Shown: in pieces, positions 54,673 to 63,752 of the stretch
How positions within the stretch are numbered: position 1 is the first letter of the stretch
How the letters are laid out: every line of letters begins with the position of its first letter
NCBI RefSeq assembly: GCF_018732085.1
Contig: NZ_CP076103.1
Location: 2,976,001-3,040,000, forward strand
Source: Lysobacter capsici
GTDB taxonomy: Bacteria; Pseudomonadota; Gammaproteobacteria; Xanthomonadales; Xanthomonadaceae
DNA length: 64,000 nt
Direction of reading: 5' to 3'
The notes under the pieces: model-generated
Told to the model about the DNA's origin: nothing
The model's database searches: none
What the model saw: the letters and a program-made list of their open reading frames with translations, nothing else
Made by a program: the position numbers and the translations under genes

Positions 54673-55566
54673 GTGGTCTGGATTGTGATCGGCTCTTTCT
54701 TCGTGATTTTGAGCGTCGCCGCATGGCTGGCGATGTTTCCCGACGCGCGCGACGCAGCGGGAGCGGTGTTGGCGCGAATGCTGCGTCGCGGCAGCGCGGC
54801 GGGCGACCGACTGCGCCAGCGAGCATCGACCCAGGCCAGCGATTCGGGGCAAGCATTACGCAATAAAGGCACGCGTTATGCGCGGCGCATGTCGCGCAAC
54901 AAGTATCTGCTGATCGCCGCGGTGGCGATGGTGGTGTTGCCGGTGACGCTGATCCTGGGGTTGCGGCAGAAGGTGATCCTGGACGGCGGCATCGATCCGA
55001 TCCCGGTGGCGTCCAGTTCGCAGATACGCGAACTGCTCGAAGGCGAGAACCTGGTGCCGCCCGAACCGCCGCCGCCGGAAGTCTTCGTCGAGGCGGAACG
55101 TGAACTGGCGCAACTTTCGCCGACCGCGCGCCTGAGCATCGCCGCGCCCGAACAGATCGTCAGCGCCGACCGTCGCTGGGAACAGATCGACCCGGACTTC
55201 AAGCAACGCGTGCTGGCCATCTACAAGGTCATGGAAGGTCGTGGCATCAAAATGGTGCTGGTTGAAGGCTTCCGCAGTGCGCAACGGCAAGCCGAGCTGG
55301 CCGCCGGCGGCAAGGCCACCCGCGCCGGCGCCGGCCAGAGCTGCCACCAGTACGGCCTAGCCGTGGACAGCGCGCCGATCCGCAACGGCAAGCTGCAGTG
55401 GGACATGAACGACGCTTGGACCCGCGACGCCTATTTCCTGTACGGCCAGTTGGCCCAGGAGGCTGGGCTGGAGTGGGGCGGGCAATGGCGCAGCATCAAG
55501 GACTACGTGCATCTGGAACAAAAGGCCCAGTGCCGTGCCGCGCGGCGGGCGGCGGGCGCGGGCTGA
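54673..55566 (+). CDS. TagX-like M15 peptidase of the type VI block (GTG start)
   Basis: 297 residues from a GTG at 54673, preceded by a GGATGAGG ribosome site. Two membrane helices lie at about residues 2-20 and 76-96. The periplasmic part ends in a peptidase M15 domain. Zinc ligands are visible in SCHQYGLAVDSA (His and Asp, about residues 224-231) and DYVHLE (His, about 280). TagX in Acinetobacter is a membrane-bound L,D-endopeptidase that cuts peptidoglycan to let the T6SS machine assemble. The membrane anchors and the T6SS location support the same role here, as inference. It is the first plus-strand gene of the block. Confidence 0.8.
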   Translation: MVWIVIGSFFVILSVAAWLAMFPDARDAAGAVLARMLRRGSAAGDRLRQRASTQASDSGQALRNKGTRYARRMSRNKYLLIAAVAMVVLPVTLILGLRQKVILDGGIDPIPVASSSQIRELLEGENLVPPEPPPPEVFVEAERELAQLSPTARLSIAAPEQIVSADRRWEQIDPDFKQRVLAIYKVMEGRGIKMVLVEGFRSAQRQAELAAGGKATRAGAGQSCHQYGLAVDSAPIRNGKLQWDMNDAWTRDAYFLYGQLAQEAGLEWGGQWRSIKDYVHLEQKAQCRAARRAAGAG

Positions 55567-55699
55567 ACCGGCCGCCGACCGCGGCCGGCGTCGGCCCGGC
55601 CGGGACGCGGGGCGACGGCCCCGGGGTGATAAAGCGGACCCACTCCTGCTATCGTCCCGGCTGACATCTGGATCGTCACTCGCCAACAGGAGCATGGCC

Positions 55700-55963
55700 A
55701 TGTCCCGTCCTTTCATTCTCGTCGGCGACTGCATCGACCACGGCGGCGCCGTGGTCAGCGGCTCGCAGGCCTCCGACGTGGACGGCCGCCCGCTCGCCCG
55801 CATCGGCGATCGGGTGATCTGCAGCCTGCACGGCCCCACCGTCATCGCCAGCGGCGATTCGAGCCTGATCGTCGACGGTCAGCCGATCGCGCGCCACGGC
55901 GACATGACCGCCTGCGGCGCGCATCTGATCGCCGGGCAATTCCACGCCACGGTCGACGCCTGA
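55700..55963 (+). CDS. PAAR-domain protein
   Basis: 87 residues from the ATG at 55700, 7 bases after an AGGAG site; an ATG 6 bases earlier is too close to it. The whole protein is a PAAR repeat domain, with conserved Gly-Asp and His/Cys positions in VGDCIDHGG, RIGDRVIC, HGPTVI, HGDMTACG. PAAR proteins cap the VgrG spike of the T6SS and sharpen it, often binding zinc through Cys and His. There is no effector extension. It lies between the M15 peptidase and the thiolase-like gene. Confidence 0.92.
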   Translation: MSRPFILVGDCIDHGGAVVSGSQASDVDGRPLARIGDRVICSLHGPTVIASGDSSLIVDGQPIARHGDMTACGAHLIAGQFHATVDA

Positions 55964-56064
55964 TGGATACGCCGGCACGATAAGACGGATAGGCACTCAA
56001 GGATGAAGCACGTGCATTGGTCTGACATGGACGCAGGCAAGACCGGGATGAGGAAGGTCCCGGC

Positions 56065-57543
56065 ATGAAAGCCTTCAAGATGATCCTGCTGCTGGCCCTG
56101 CTGACCGGTGCGATCTGGTTCGTGGTGGTGCTGGCGTGGCAGGTCAACGACACCCAGCCGAGCGGATCGGACCTGGCGCTGTACCTGGGCGGCTTGCCCC
56201 TGCTCGCGATCGGCACGGTGCTGCTGGTGCGCTACGGCCTGCGCCAGCGCCGTGAGCGCGCCGCCGAACAGGCCGCCGCGCCCGCGTCGGCGGCGAAGGG
56301 CGCGGGCCAATCCGGTGAGCACGATGCGCCCGCAGTCGACTACGTACTGCACCTGCACGCCGCCGCCGTGCATCTGGCCATCGGCACGACTCCCGAAGAA
56401 GCCGCGGCGAACCTGGTCGAACCGGTGCGCCCGGGATTGCATCCGAGCTTGAAGAACGCCCAAGGCATGCCGGTGATGGCGGTGGCGGTGGAGGACGTGG
56501 ACACCGACGCCATGGCCGACGCGCTGCGCGTGATCGCGCCCGATCACGATTTCGATCATCTGTTCCCGCAAGAACGACTGCGCGCGATCGCCTTGCTCGA
56601 ACCGGTGGTCGAGCAATTGCTCGTGCTCGAATCCGAAGTGGTGGCCGGGCTGACGCCGCTCGGCGGCGAGCCCGCGCCTTCGCTGTCCGGTCGCCGTTCC
56701 GATGCGGTCGCGCCGCCGAAGTCGCGCCTGCGCACCTTGCTGCTGGTCGCCGAATCCTGGCCGCAGCCGGCCCGTCAGCTTCTCGGCGACTGGGTGATGG
56801 GCAAGGCCGAATCGCTCGGTCTGCCGGCCGACCGGATCGCGGTGGAAATCGTGCCGGTCAACGACGCGAGCCAGGGCTGGAGCCTGATCGACCAGATCGG
56901 CCGGCGCTACCACGGCGAAGTCACGCCCGATCGCTATCTGCTGTTGGCCTGCGCGTCGCAGCTCGGCGACAGCAGCATCGAAAGCCTCGAAGCCTCGCAA
57001 CGATTGTTCGGCAGCGGCCGTCCCGAAGGCCTGGTCCCCGGCGAAGGCGCGGCCGGGCTGTGGCTCAGCGGCCCGCCCGAACCGGGCCGCGACCCATCGC
57101 CGGAGGCCCTGGAACTGCACGTGCTGCAGCGCGGCCACGTCGCCGCCGGCACCTCCAGCCGCAACGCCACCCGGCAAAGCTCGGAACTGATGAACAAGGC
57201 GCTGGCCTGCACGACGCAATCGGCGGACGCGGTCACCGCGGTGGTCAGCGATGCCGATCACCGTCCCAGCCGGGCGATCGAGATCGCCAGCGCGATCGCG
57301 GTGGTGTGTCCCGAACTCGATCCGGTCGGCCAGAGCCTCAACCTCGGCGTGGCCTGCGGCCATCTGGGCGCGGTCGCGCCGTGGGCGGTGATCGCCGTCG
57401 CCGCCGCGCAGGCGCGCAGCACCCGCGCGCCGGTGCTCGCGGTCGGCCTGGCCGACGGACAAGCGCGCGCGGCGATCGCGGTGACGCCGGTTCCTCCTCC
57501 TTCCTCCACCCCAGCCGATCGCAGCGACGATCAGGCCGCCTAA
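56065..57543 (+). CDS. Membrane-anchored thiolase-fold protein of the type VI block
   Basis: 492 residues. Two N-terminal membrane helices (about 5-25 and 35-58) are followed by a long soluble part. Several segments mirror beta-ketoacyl-ACP synthases: LVPGEGAAGLWLS (about residue 325) matches the KAS GEGAxxLxLE motif, and CGHLGAVAPWAVIAVAAA (about residue 430) matches the KAS GHxxGAAG loop with its histidine. A clear active-site Cys motif is lacking. I infer a thiolase-like fold put to a structural or regulatory use. The gene precedes tssM by 37 bases, and the two are probably cotranscribed. I know of no role for such proteins in T6SS. Confidence 0.7.
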   Translation: MKAFKMILLLALLTGAIWFVVVLAWQVNDTQPSGSDLALYLGGLPLLAIGTVLLVRYGLRQRRERAAEQAAAPASAAKGAGQSGEHDAPAVDYVLHLHAAAVHLAIGTTPEEAAANLVEPVRPGLHPSLKNAQGMPVMAVAVEDVDTDAMADALRVIAPDHDFDHLFPQERLRAIALLEPVVEQLLVLESEVVAGLTPLGGEPAPSLSGRRSDAVAPPKSRLRTLLLVAESWPQPARQLLGDWVMGKAESLGLPADRIAVEIVPVNDASQGWSLIDQIGRRYHGEVTPDRYLLLACASQLGDSSIESLEASQRLFGSGRPEGLVPGEGAAGLWLSGPPEPGRDPSPEALELHVLQRGHVAAGTSSRNATRQSSELMNKALACTTQSADAVTAVVSDADHRPSRAIEIASAIAVVCPELDPVGQSLNLGVACGHLGAVAPWAVIAVAAAQARSTRAPVLAVGLADGQARAAIAVTPVPPPSSTPADRSDDQAA

Positions 57544-57580
57544 GCGGCGCACCTAGCAGCCCACACGGACGACGTACTTG

Positions 57581-60500
57581 ATGAGCAGGCTCAGATATTT
57601 TCTTACCGACTACCGGGTGATCGCCGCGATCGGCGTGTTCGCCGTGGGTGGGGTGGCGTATTTCGGCGCCGACAAACTCAAGACCATCGGCGGCTGGATC
57701 CTCGCCCTGGCGGTGCTCGCGCTGCTGGTGTGGATCGTGGTGTGGATCGTGCGCCGGATCCTCGCTGCGCGCGCGGCCAAGCAGCTCGACGCGATGGTGC
57801 AGCAGCATGCCGAGCAGGCGGTGGTCGCCGCCAAGCCCGCCGCGCGCGCCGACACCGAGCAACTGCGCGAACGCATGGCCGAGGCGGTCAAGGCGATCAA
57901 GTCGTCCAAGCTGGGCCTGCTCAAGGGCAGCGCGGCGCTGTACGAACTGCCGTGGTACGCGATCATCGGCAATCCGGCCGCCGGCAAGAGCACCGCGATC
58001 CTCAACTCGGGCCTGCGTTTCCCGTTCGAGGACAACCGCAGCAACGTCATCCAGGGCCTGGGCGGCACCCGCAACTGCGATTGGTACTTCACCACCGAAG
58101 GCATCGTGCTCGACACCGCCGGCCGCTACACGGTCAGCCCCGAGGATCGCCTGGAATGGCTGACCTTCCTCGACCTGCTCAAGAAGAACCGCCCGCGCGC
58201 GCCGATCAACGGCGTGATCATCGCCGCCTCGATCGCCGAGTTGTCGGGCAGCAAGCCCGAATTTGCGATCGAACTGGCCAAGAACCTGCGCCAGCGCGTG
58301 CAAGAACTGACCGAGCGGCTGGAAGTGTTCGTGCCGGTCTACGTGGTGTTCACCAAGGCCGACCTGATCGCCGGTTTCGCCGATTTCTTCCAGGGCCTGG
58401 ACCCGGCCGAGCGCGAGAACGTGTGGGGCGCGACCTTGCCCTACGACGCCAAGGGCGAGACCGACGCGCTCGCCGCGTTCGACAGCCATTTCGACGAGCT
58501 GTCCGAAGGCCTCAAGGAAATGAGCCTGTCGCAGATGGCGATGCAGCGCGGGCGCGAAATCGGCCCCGGCCTGCTGACCCTGCCGATGGAGTTCACCGGC
58601 ATCAAGCCGGCGCTGCGCACCTTCATCGCCACCTTGTTCGAGGAAAATCCCTACCAGTTCAAGCCGGTGTTCCGCGGCTTCTACTTCACCAGCGCGCTGC
58701 AGGAAGGCGTGTCGGTGCAGCACGCGTCCGAGCGCATCGCGCGCCAGTTCGCATTGCGCCCGCGCGCCAGCGCCGCCGAGCGCGCGCCGATGTCGGACAA
58801 CGGCCACTTCCTGCTCGGCCTGTTCCGCAAGGTGATCTTCGCCGACAAGCAACTGGTGCGGCAGTATTCCAGCCCCAACAGCAATCGCCTGCGCAAGGTG
58901 ATGTTCCTGGCCTCGTTCGCGCTGCTCGGACTGTGCCTGGCCGGCTGGGGCTGGTCGTACCGCAGCAACGGGCAACTGGTGGCCAATTCGGTGCAGGACC
59001 TGCGCCAGGCCAAGGCCTTGCAGGAAGGGCGCTTCGACGTGCAGTCGCGGATCCAGGCGCTGCTGGTGCTGCAGGCGCGGCTGGAGCAGTTGCAGAGCTA
59101 TCGCGAGCAGCATTCGCTGTCGATGGGCCTGGGCCTGTACCAGGGCGGCCGGATCGAGAAGAAGGTGCGCGAGGAGTATTTCCACGGCATGCGCCAGCTG
59201 ATGCTCACGCCGGTGCAGACCAAGCTGGAAGCCTATCTGAGCGAAGTGCTGGCCAACCGCGCGCGGGTCAAGGTCACCGATGCGGCGAGCGCGACCGCGC
59301 AGGTGGCCGCCCAGGTCAACGTCGGCCAGACCCTGTATCAGGACGCGTCGCCGACCGACGCCAACGACGCCTACAACGCGCTCAAGACCTATCTGATGCT
59401 GGCCGACACCAGCAAGGTCGAAGGCAGTCACCTGAGCGATCAGCTGACCCGGTTCTGGCGCGGCTGGCTCGACGACAACCGCGGCACCATGTCGCGCGAG
59501 GAACTCGCGCGCTCGGCCGAGCGCCTGATGGCGTTCTACGTCAGCCAGTACGAACAACCCGGCTGGCCGACCATCGACGAGAAATTCGCCCTGGTCAGCG
59601 ACAGCCGCAGCGTGCTCAAGGGCGTCATGAAGGGCACCCCGGCGCGCGACCGCGTCTACGACCAGATCAAGCAGCGCGCCTCGGTGCGGTTCCCGCAGAT
59701 CACCGTGGCCTCGCTGATCGGCGAGGAGAACGCGCGCGCCGGCGTCGCCGGCAGCTATCGCGTGTCGGGCGCGTTCTCGCGCAAGGCCTACGACGACTAC
59801 GTCAAGGACGCGATCAAGCAGGCCGCCAACGAACAGCTCAGCGCCACCGACTGGGTGCTGGCCGACACCGTGCAGGGCGATCTCACCCTCAGCGGCAGTC
59901 CCGAGCACATCGCGCGCGAACTCACCCAGTTGTACAAGACCGAATACGCGCAGGAATGGCGCAAGTTCATGCAGGGCGTGACGGTCAGCGATTTCGGCAA
60001 TTTCGATCAGGCTGTGACCCGCATGAACACCATCGGCGATCCGCAGAACTCGCCGTTGCGCAAGATTCTCGAAGCGGTCAACAACGAAACCATCTGGGAC
60101 AACCCGGAGGCCGCCAACAAGGCCCTCGGCGTGGCCAAGAAGGGCATCGTGGAGTGGTTCAACCGCACCATCCTGCGCCGCCAGCCGGCCGGCATGAACG
60201 TGCAGGTCGACCCCAACACCGGCAAGCAGGTCGCGGTGCAGATGGGGCCGATCGGCGCGGAATTCGCCGGCCTGGCGCGATTGTTCGCGCAACGCGACAG
60301 CAGTCCGCCGATGATCAACGCCTACTTCGATGCCATGGGCAAGCTGCGTTCGCGCCTGAACGGGGTCAAGACCCAGGGCGATCCGGGTCCGGGCGCGCGC
60401 AAGCTGATGCAGGAAACGCTGGAGCGCGGCAGCGGCTCGGAGATCTTCGAAATCGAGAAGATCATCGACGAGCAGATGCTCAATGGCCTCAACGAAAGCC

Positions 60501-61354
60501 AGCGCGACGCGATGCGTCCGTTGCTGGTGCGTCCGCTGATGCAGACCTTCGCCGCGCTGATACGCCCGACCGAGGGCGAGATCAACCGGACCTGGGTCGA
60601 GCAGGTCTACCAGCCGTTCGAGGACGGCATCGGCAAGCTGTATCCGTACAACGCCAGCGCCACCGCCGAGGCCACCCAGGCCGATCGCGACGTGGTGTTC
60701 GGCGCGAACGGGTCGATCGCGAAGTTCGGCAACGAGGCGCTCGGTGCGCTGGTGATCCGTCGCGGCACGGTGATGACGCCGCAGCAGTGGGCCAATATGG
60801 GCGTGAGTCTGCGGCCTGAGTTCACCGCCAACTATTCGAACTGGGTGGGCGGTGCGAGCGGCGCTTCGAAGGGCGATGCGAACTCGGGCATGGTGATCGA
60901 GATCCTGCCCGGAGCGGCCACCGGTCGCGAGTACACGATCACCATCGATGGGCAGACCCTGCGTTATCGCAACGAGCCGCCGCAGTGGAAGACGATCGAA
61001 CTGGTCAATTCCAGCAGCGTGCGGATCGACGCGGTCACCCTCGACGGTCGCAGCGTCGAAGTGTTCAACGAGCCCGGATCGAAGGGCCTGAACCAGCTCT
61101 TCGAAAAAGCTTACAAGGGCAAGGGCAGCGGCGGCGACAAGCACTTCCTCATGTCGTTGAACAAGGACGACATCTCCGTCGATTTCGAGTTGCGCGTCAT
61201 TCGCACGCCGATCAAGGCCGATTCCAGGCCCGATGCTGGCAGCGATCGTGGACAGCGCCTGCCGCGTGAAGTGGCAGGCGCCGTCGTGGCCGCTCCGACC
61301 GCACCGGCGGCACCGACCGCGCCCACCGCCGCCGCGCCGGCAGGAGGCCTGTAA
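57581..61354 (+). CDS. tssM: Type VI secretion membrane protein TssM (IcmF)
   Basis: 1257 residues from the ATG at 57581; a TTG three bases upstream is a less likely start. Two N-terminal membrane helices (about residues 10-30 and 38-58) and a third near residue 440-460 give the TssM topology. The cytoplasmic loop has an intact NTPase Walker A (GNPAAGKST, about 129-137) and FTKADLIAGF. The large periplasmic C-terminal region (from about 465) ends in the beta domain that contacts TssJ. TssM with TssL and TssJ forms the trans-envelope complex of the T6SS. tssL and tssJ are not in the window. Its stop shares one base with the tagF start. Confidence 0.95.
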   Translation: MSRLRYFLTDYRVIAAIGVFAVGGVAYFGADKLKTIGGWILALAVLALLVWIVVWIVRRILAARAAKQLDAMVQQHAEQAVVAAKPAARADTEQLRERMAEAVKAIKSSKLGLLKGSAALYELPWYAIIGNPAAGKSTAILNSGLRFPFEDNRSNVIQGLGGTRNCDWYFTTEGIVLDTAGRYTVSPEDRLEWLTFLDLLKKNRPRAPINGVIIAASIAELSGSKPEFAIELAKNLRQRVQELTERLEVFVPVYVVFTKADLIAGFADFFQGLDPAERENVWGATLPYDAKGETDALAAFDSHFDELSEGLKEMSLSQMAMQRGREIGPGLLTLPMEFTGIKPALRTFIATLFEENPYQFKPVFRGFYFTSALQEGVSVQHASERIARQFALRPRASAAERAPMSDNGHFLLGLFRKVIFADKQLVRQYSSPNSNRLRKVMFLASFALLGLCLAGWGWSYRSNGQLVANSVQDLRQAKALQEGRFDVQSRIQALLVLQARLEQLQSYREQHSLSMGLGLYQGGRIEKKVREEYFHGMRQLMLTPVQTKLEAYLSEVLANRARVKVTDAASATAQVAAQVNVGQTLYQDASPTDANDAYNALKTYLMLADTSKVEGSHLSDQLTRFWRGWLDDNRGTMSREELARSAERLMAFYVSQYEQPGWPTIDEKFALVSDSRSVLKGVMKGTPARDRVYDQIKQRASVRFPQITVASLIGEENARAGVAGSYRVSGAFSRKAYDDYVKDAIKQAANEQLSATDWVLADTVQGDLTLSGSPEHIARELTQLYKTEYAQEWRKFMQGVTVSDFGNFDQAVTRMNTIGDPQNSPLRKILEAVNNETIWDNPEAANKALGVAKKGIVEWFNRTILRRQPAGMNVQVDPNTGKQVAVQMGPIGAEFAGLARLFAQRDSSPPMINAYFDAMGKLRSRLNGVKTQGDPGPGARKLMQETLERGSGSEIFEIEKIIDEQMLNGLNESQRDAMRPLLVRPLMQTFAALIRPTEGEINRTWVEQVYQPFEDGIGKLYPYNASATAEATQADRDVVFGANGSIAKFGNEALGALVIRRGTVMTPQQWANMGVSLRPEFTANYSNWVGGASGASKGDANSGMVIEILPGAATGREYTITIDGQTLRYRNEPPQWKTIELVNSSSVRIDAVTLDGRSVEVFNEPGSKGLNQLFEKAYKGKGSGGDKHFLMSLNKDDISVDFELRVIRTPIKADSRPDAGSDRGQRLPREVAGAVVAAPTAPAAPTAPTAAAPAGGL

Positions 61355-62340
61355 TGGCGACCATCGAAGCCATGGCCCAGGTAAGTTACTTCGGCAAATT
61401 GCCCTCGCGCGGCGATTTCGTGCGCACGCCCGAGAGCCATCAGCTGATGGTGCTGCTCGATCGCTGGGCCGGCGCCGGAGTCGAACTGCTGGCCCAGGAC
61501 CCGTCGTGGAAACAGCTCTACGACCGCGCGCCGCCGATGCACTTCGCGTTCCTGGGTTCGCGCAGCCGGCTCGCGATCGGCGGCCACTTCCTGCCCAGTC
61601 GCGACGCCACCGAACGGCGTTTTCCGTTCCTGTCGGCGACCCGCCTGGACATCGCCCAGCCGCTGGCGTTCATCGCCCGCAGCCCGCTGGCGCTGGCGCG
61701 CATGTGGACCGGCATGGCCAAGCTCGGCAAACAGGCCGTGCAGGCTGAGGACGCCGCCGACCTGCTGCGCGAACTGTCCGAGAACAAGATCGCGGTCAAC
61801 ACCGATCCCAGCGTCTACGACGCGGCGTTCACCGATTTCCTGGACCTGCAGGACGTGGGTTCGCTGCAGGACCTGCTGCAGCAGTCCGGCCACAGCCACG
61901 TGCAACTGCGCTGGGTGCTGCCGGCGCTCGGCCTGCTGTTGCAGCCGGTGCTGACCGGCGCGGCGTCGCAGATCGACAAGGCGCTGTCGCTGCCGCTGCC
62001 GCGCGACGCCCTGTACCGGCCGATGGTCGCCGCGTTCTGGCTCGACCTGATCAGCGGCTTCATCGCGCGGGCCGACTTCGAACTGGCGATCCTGATCCAG
62101 GACGAGGCGACGCCGCGGCTGATCATCGGCTTCAACGGCGCCGACGGCCGCACCTTGCAGGCGGTGCTGGACCCGCAAGTCGCCGGCGAGCAGATCATCC
62201 GTGTCGACGACGCCGAATGGGTGGACGAGCATGTGGCCGGCGATTACGCCCTCAACAAGCTGGTCAGCTACATCGGACGCGACGACCTCTCGCTGCGCGT
62301 GGCCCGCAAGGCCTTCGGCGAAACCTTTCTCGGAGCGTGA
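61354..62340 (+). CDS. tagF: Type VI secretion-associated protein TagF
   Basis: 328 residues. The N-terminal TagF domain starts VSYFGKLPSRGDFVR and carries the conserved FGKLPxxGDF motif and the GHFLPSRDATERRFPF stretch (about residues 70-90). In other bacteria TagF acts as a post-translational brake on T6SS assembly, binding Fha. The C-terminal half is alpha-helical and less conserved. The start codon overlaps the stop of tssM by one base, so translation is coupled. Confidence 0.93.
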   Translation: MATIEAMAQVSYFGKLPSRGDFVRTPESHQLMVLLDRWAGAGVELLAQDPSWKQLYDRAPPMHFAFLGSRSRLAIGGHFLPSRDATERRFPFLSATRLDIAQPLAFIARSPLALARMWTGMAKLGKQAVQAEDAADLLRELSENKIAVNTDPSVYDAAFTDFLDLQDVGSLQDLLQQSGHSHVQLRWVLPALGLLLQPVLTGAASQIDKALSLPLPRDALYRPMVAAFWLDLISGFIARADFELAILIQDEATPRLIIGFNGADGRTLQAVLDPQVAGEQIIRVDDAEWVDEHVAGDYALNKLVSYIGRDDLSLRVARKAFGETFLGA

Positions 62341-62342
62341 GC

Positions 62343-63164
62343 ATGCGCCGCACTTTCTTATTCCCGCATCGGGCGGTCGCGCTGATCGCGTTGGCCGTGG
62401 CTCTCGCCGCGTCCGGCGTTCACGCACAGACCGCGTTGCCCGCCGCCGTCGGCGCCGGCGCGCCCAAGCCGATCATCGCCTCGGGCAAGGTGCCCGACGA
62501 AGCCAGCAAGCAAGCGGTGCTCACGCGCCTGCGCGAGCTGTACGGCAACGAGCGGGTGATCGACCGCATCGAGGTCAGCCCCGGCGTCGTCGCGCCGCCG
62601 AACTGGCGCCAGAACGTGGTCAACATGCTCGCGCCGGACTTGCAGCAGGTTACCGCCGGCAAGCTGGAGATCAACGGCAACGCGGTGCGGGTCAGCGGTA
62701 ACGTCGCCAACGAGCTGCAACGCCAGCAGATCGTCAGCGGCCTGTCGACGCGGATCAACAACCCGACCTATTCGGTGGACGGCAAGCAGCTGCGCATCGC
62801 CGCGGGCGCGCAACAGAACCTGCTCGACAACGCGCTGGCCAACCGCATCGTCGAGTTCGAAAGCGGCAGCGCGACGCTGACGCCGAAGGGCGAGCTGATC
62901 CTCGACGAGATGGCCGCGGCGATGAAGCAGATCGGCAACAAGCGGGTGCTGATCGTCGGCCACACCGACGCCGCCGGCCGCCGCGAATCGAACCTGGGGT
63001 TGAGCCTGGCGCGGGCGAATTCGGTCAAGCAGTACCTGCAGGTGCGCGGCGTCAACGGCGGCCTGCTCAGCGTGCTCGGCGCCGGCCCGGACCAGCCGGT
63101 CGCCGACAACGCCACCGCCGAAGGCCGCGCGCGCAACCGGCGCATCGCATTCAAGGTGTTGTAG
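62343..63164 (+). CDS. OmpA-family periplasmic protein of the type VI block
   Basis: 273 residues. A signal peptide (about residues 1-28, ending VHA-QT) starts the protein. A BON-like alpha/beta region follows (about 55-155, with ELQRQQIVSGLSTRI). The C-terminal OmpA domain (about 165-273) has IVEFESGSATLTPKG and the peptidoglycan-binding motif VGHTDAAGRRESNLGLSLARA. In T6SS loci such proteins (TagL-like) fix the complex to the cell wall. There is no membrane anchor besides the signal. It starts 2 bases after tagF. Confidence 0.88.
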   Translation: MRRTFLFPHRAVALIALAVALAASGVHAQTALPAAVGAGAPKPIIASGKVPDEASKQAVLTRLRELYGNERVIDRIEVSPGVVAPPNWRQNVVNMLAPDLQQVTAGKLEINGNAVRVSGNVANELQRQQIVSGLSTRINNPTYSVDGKQLRIAAGAQQNLLDNALANRIVEFESGSATLTPKGELILDEMAAAMKQIGNKRVLIVGHTDAAGRRESNLGLSLARANSVKQYLQVRGVNGGLLSVLGAGPDQPVADNATAEGRARNRRIAFKVL

Positions 63165-63590
63165 GCAGCCGATTCACGGCGCAGCGCTTCTGCGCGGTGC
63201 CTTCGAGCCGGACTGAAAAGCTCGAGACGAGCGGCTCGCAACGGGCGCCATCGCGGCATCAACGATATGCACGACATTCGTCCATTTGCCGTGTTGTGTG
63301 CCTGGATGTGACACAACGCGACGAATCGCCGATTTTTCTGATCGTTGTCGCAATTCACGCGCCGGCGCGCGAATACGCTGAGCCCGCATAGGCAAGACAT
63401 CGAACGGGGGATGAAGCGAACCTGTCGCCAGTCGGCAGGTGCGGCACATGATCGCGGGGCGGGTTGCATGCCCCGCGCAACCTCGCGAGCAAGGTCCGCA
63501 ATCCCCGCTCGCAATCGTAGTGCAGAAGGTAAGCACGCCCGTAGAGACGCTGCAGCGACAACGCAATCACGACAAAACAGGACGCTCCCC
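63165..63590. other. Intergenic region between the OmpA-type gene and vgrG remnant
   Basis: About 425 bases without a recognisable gene. Just after the OmpA-type stop lies a 6-bp hairpin (GCGCAG-CGCTT-CTGCGC, 63179-63195) without a T-run. The central part is less GC-rich and may hold a promoter for the downstream vgrG start. Confidence 0.5.
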
Positions 63591-63752
63591 GTGTACGGAT
63601 ACACACCGGCCTGCCTGGCCAAGCTCGTCCAGCTCAATCAGGACACGCGCCTGATCCGGGTCAAATCCCCGCTCGAACCCGAAGCCTTCGTCGTGCGCCG
63701 CATGCGCGGGACCGAATCGCTGTCTAGGCCGTTCGCATATCGAATTTCCTGA
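63591..63752 (+). pseudogene. Truncated start of a VgrG-like spike protein
   Basis: A GTG at 63591, preceded by an AGGA site, opens a reading frame of 53 codons that matches the VgrG N-terminus: LVQLNQDTRLIRVKSPLEPEAF and then a GTESLSRPFAY motif. It stops at 63750-63752, where an intact vgrG would continue with its beta-barrel. The next bases read in another frame as NDPTGDRLHTRVDD, then YAGVDYTFDRAGNMTRR, a YD/RHS-like motif rather than VgrG. The gene is either interrupted or fused to unrelated sequence. The window ends 250 bases later, so the downstream part cannot be judged. Confidence 0.6.

Noticed and set aside
57338..61144. A 1268-codon open frame antisense to tssM
   Set aside because: It mirrors tssM codon by codon; the translation is Leu/Arg/Gln/His-rich without domains.
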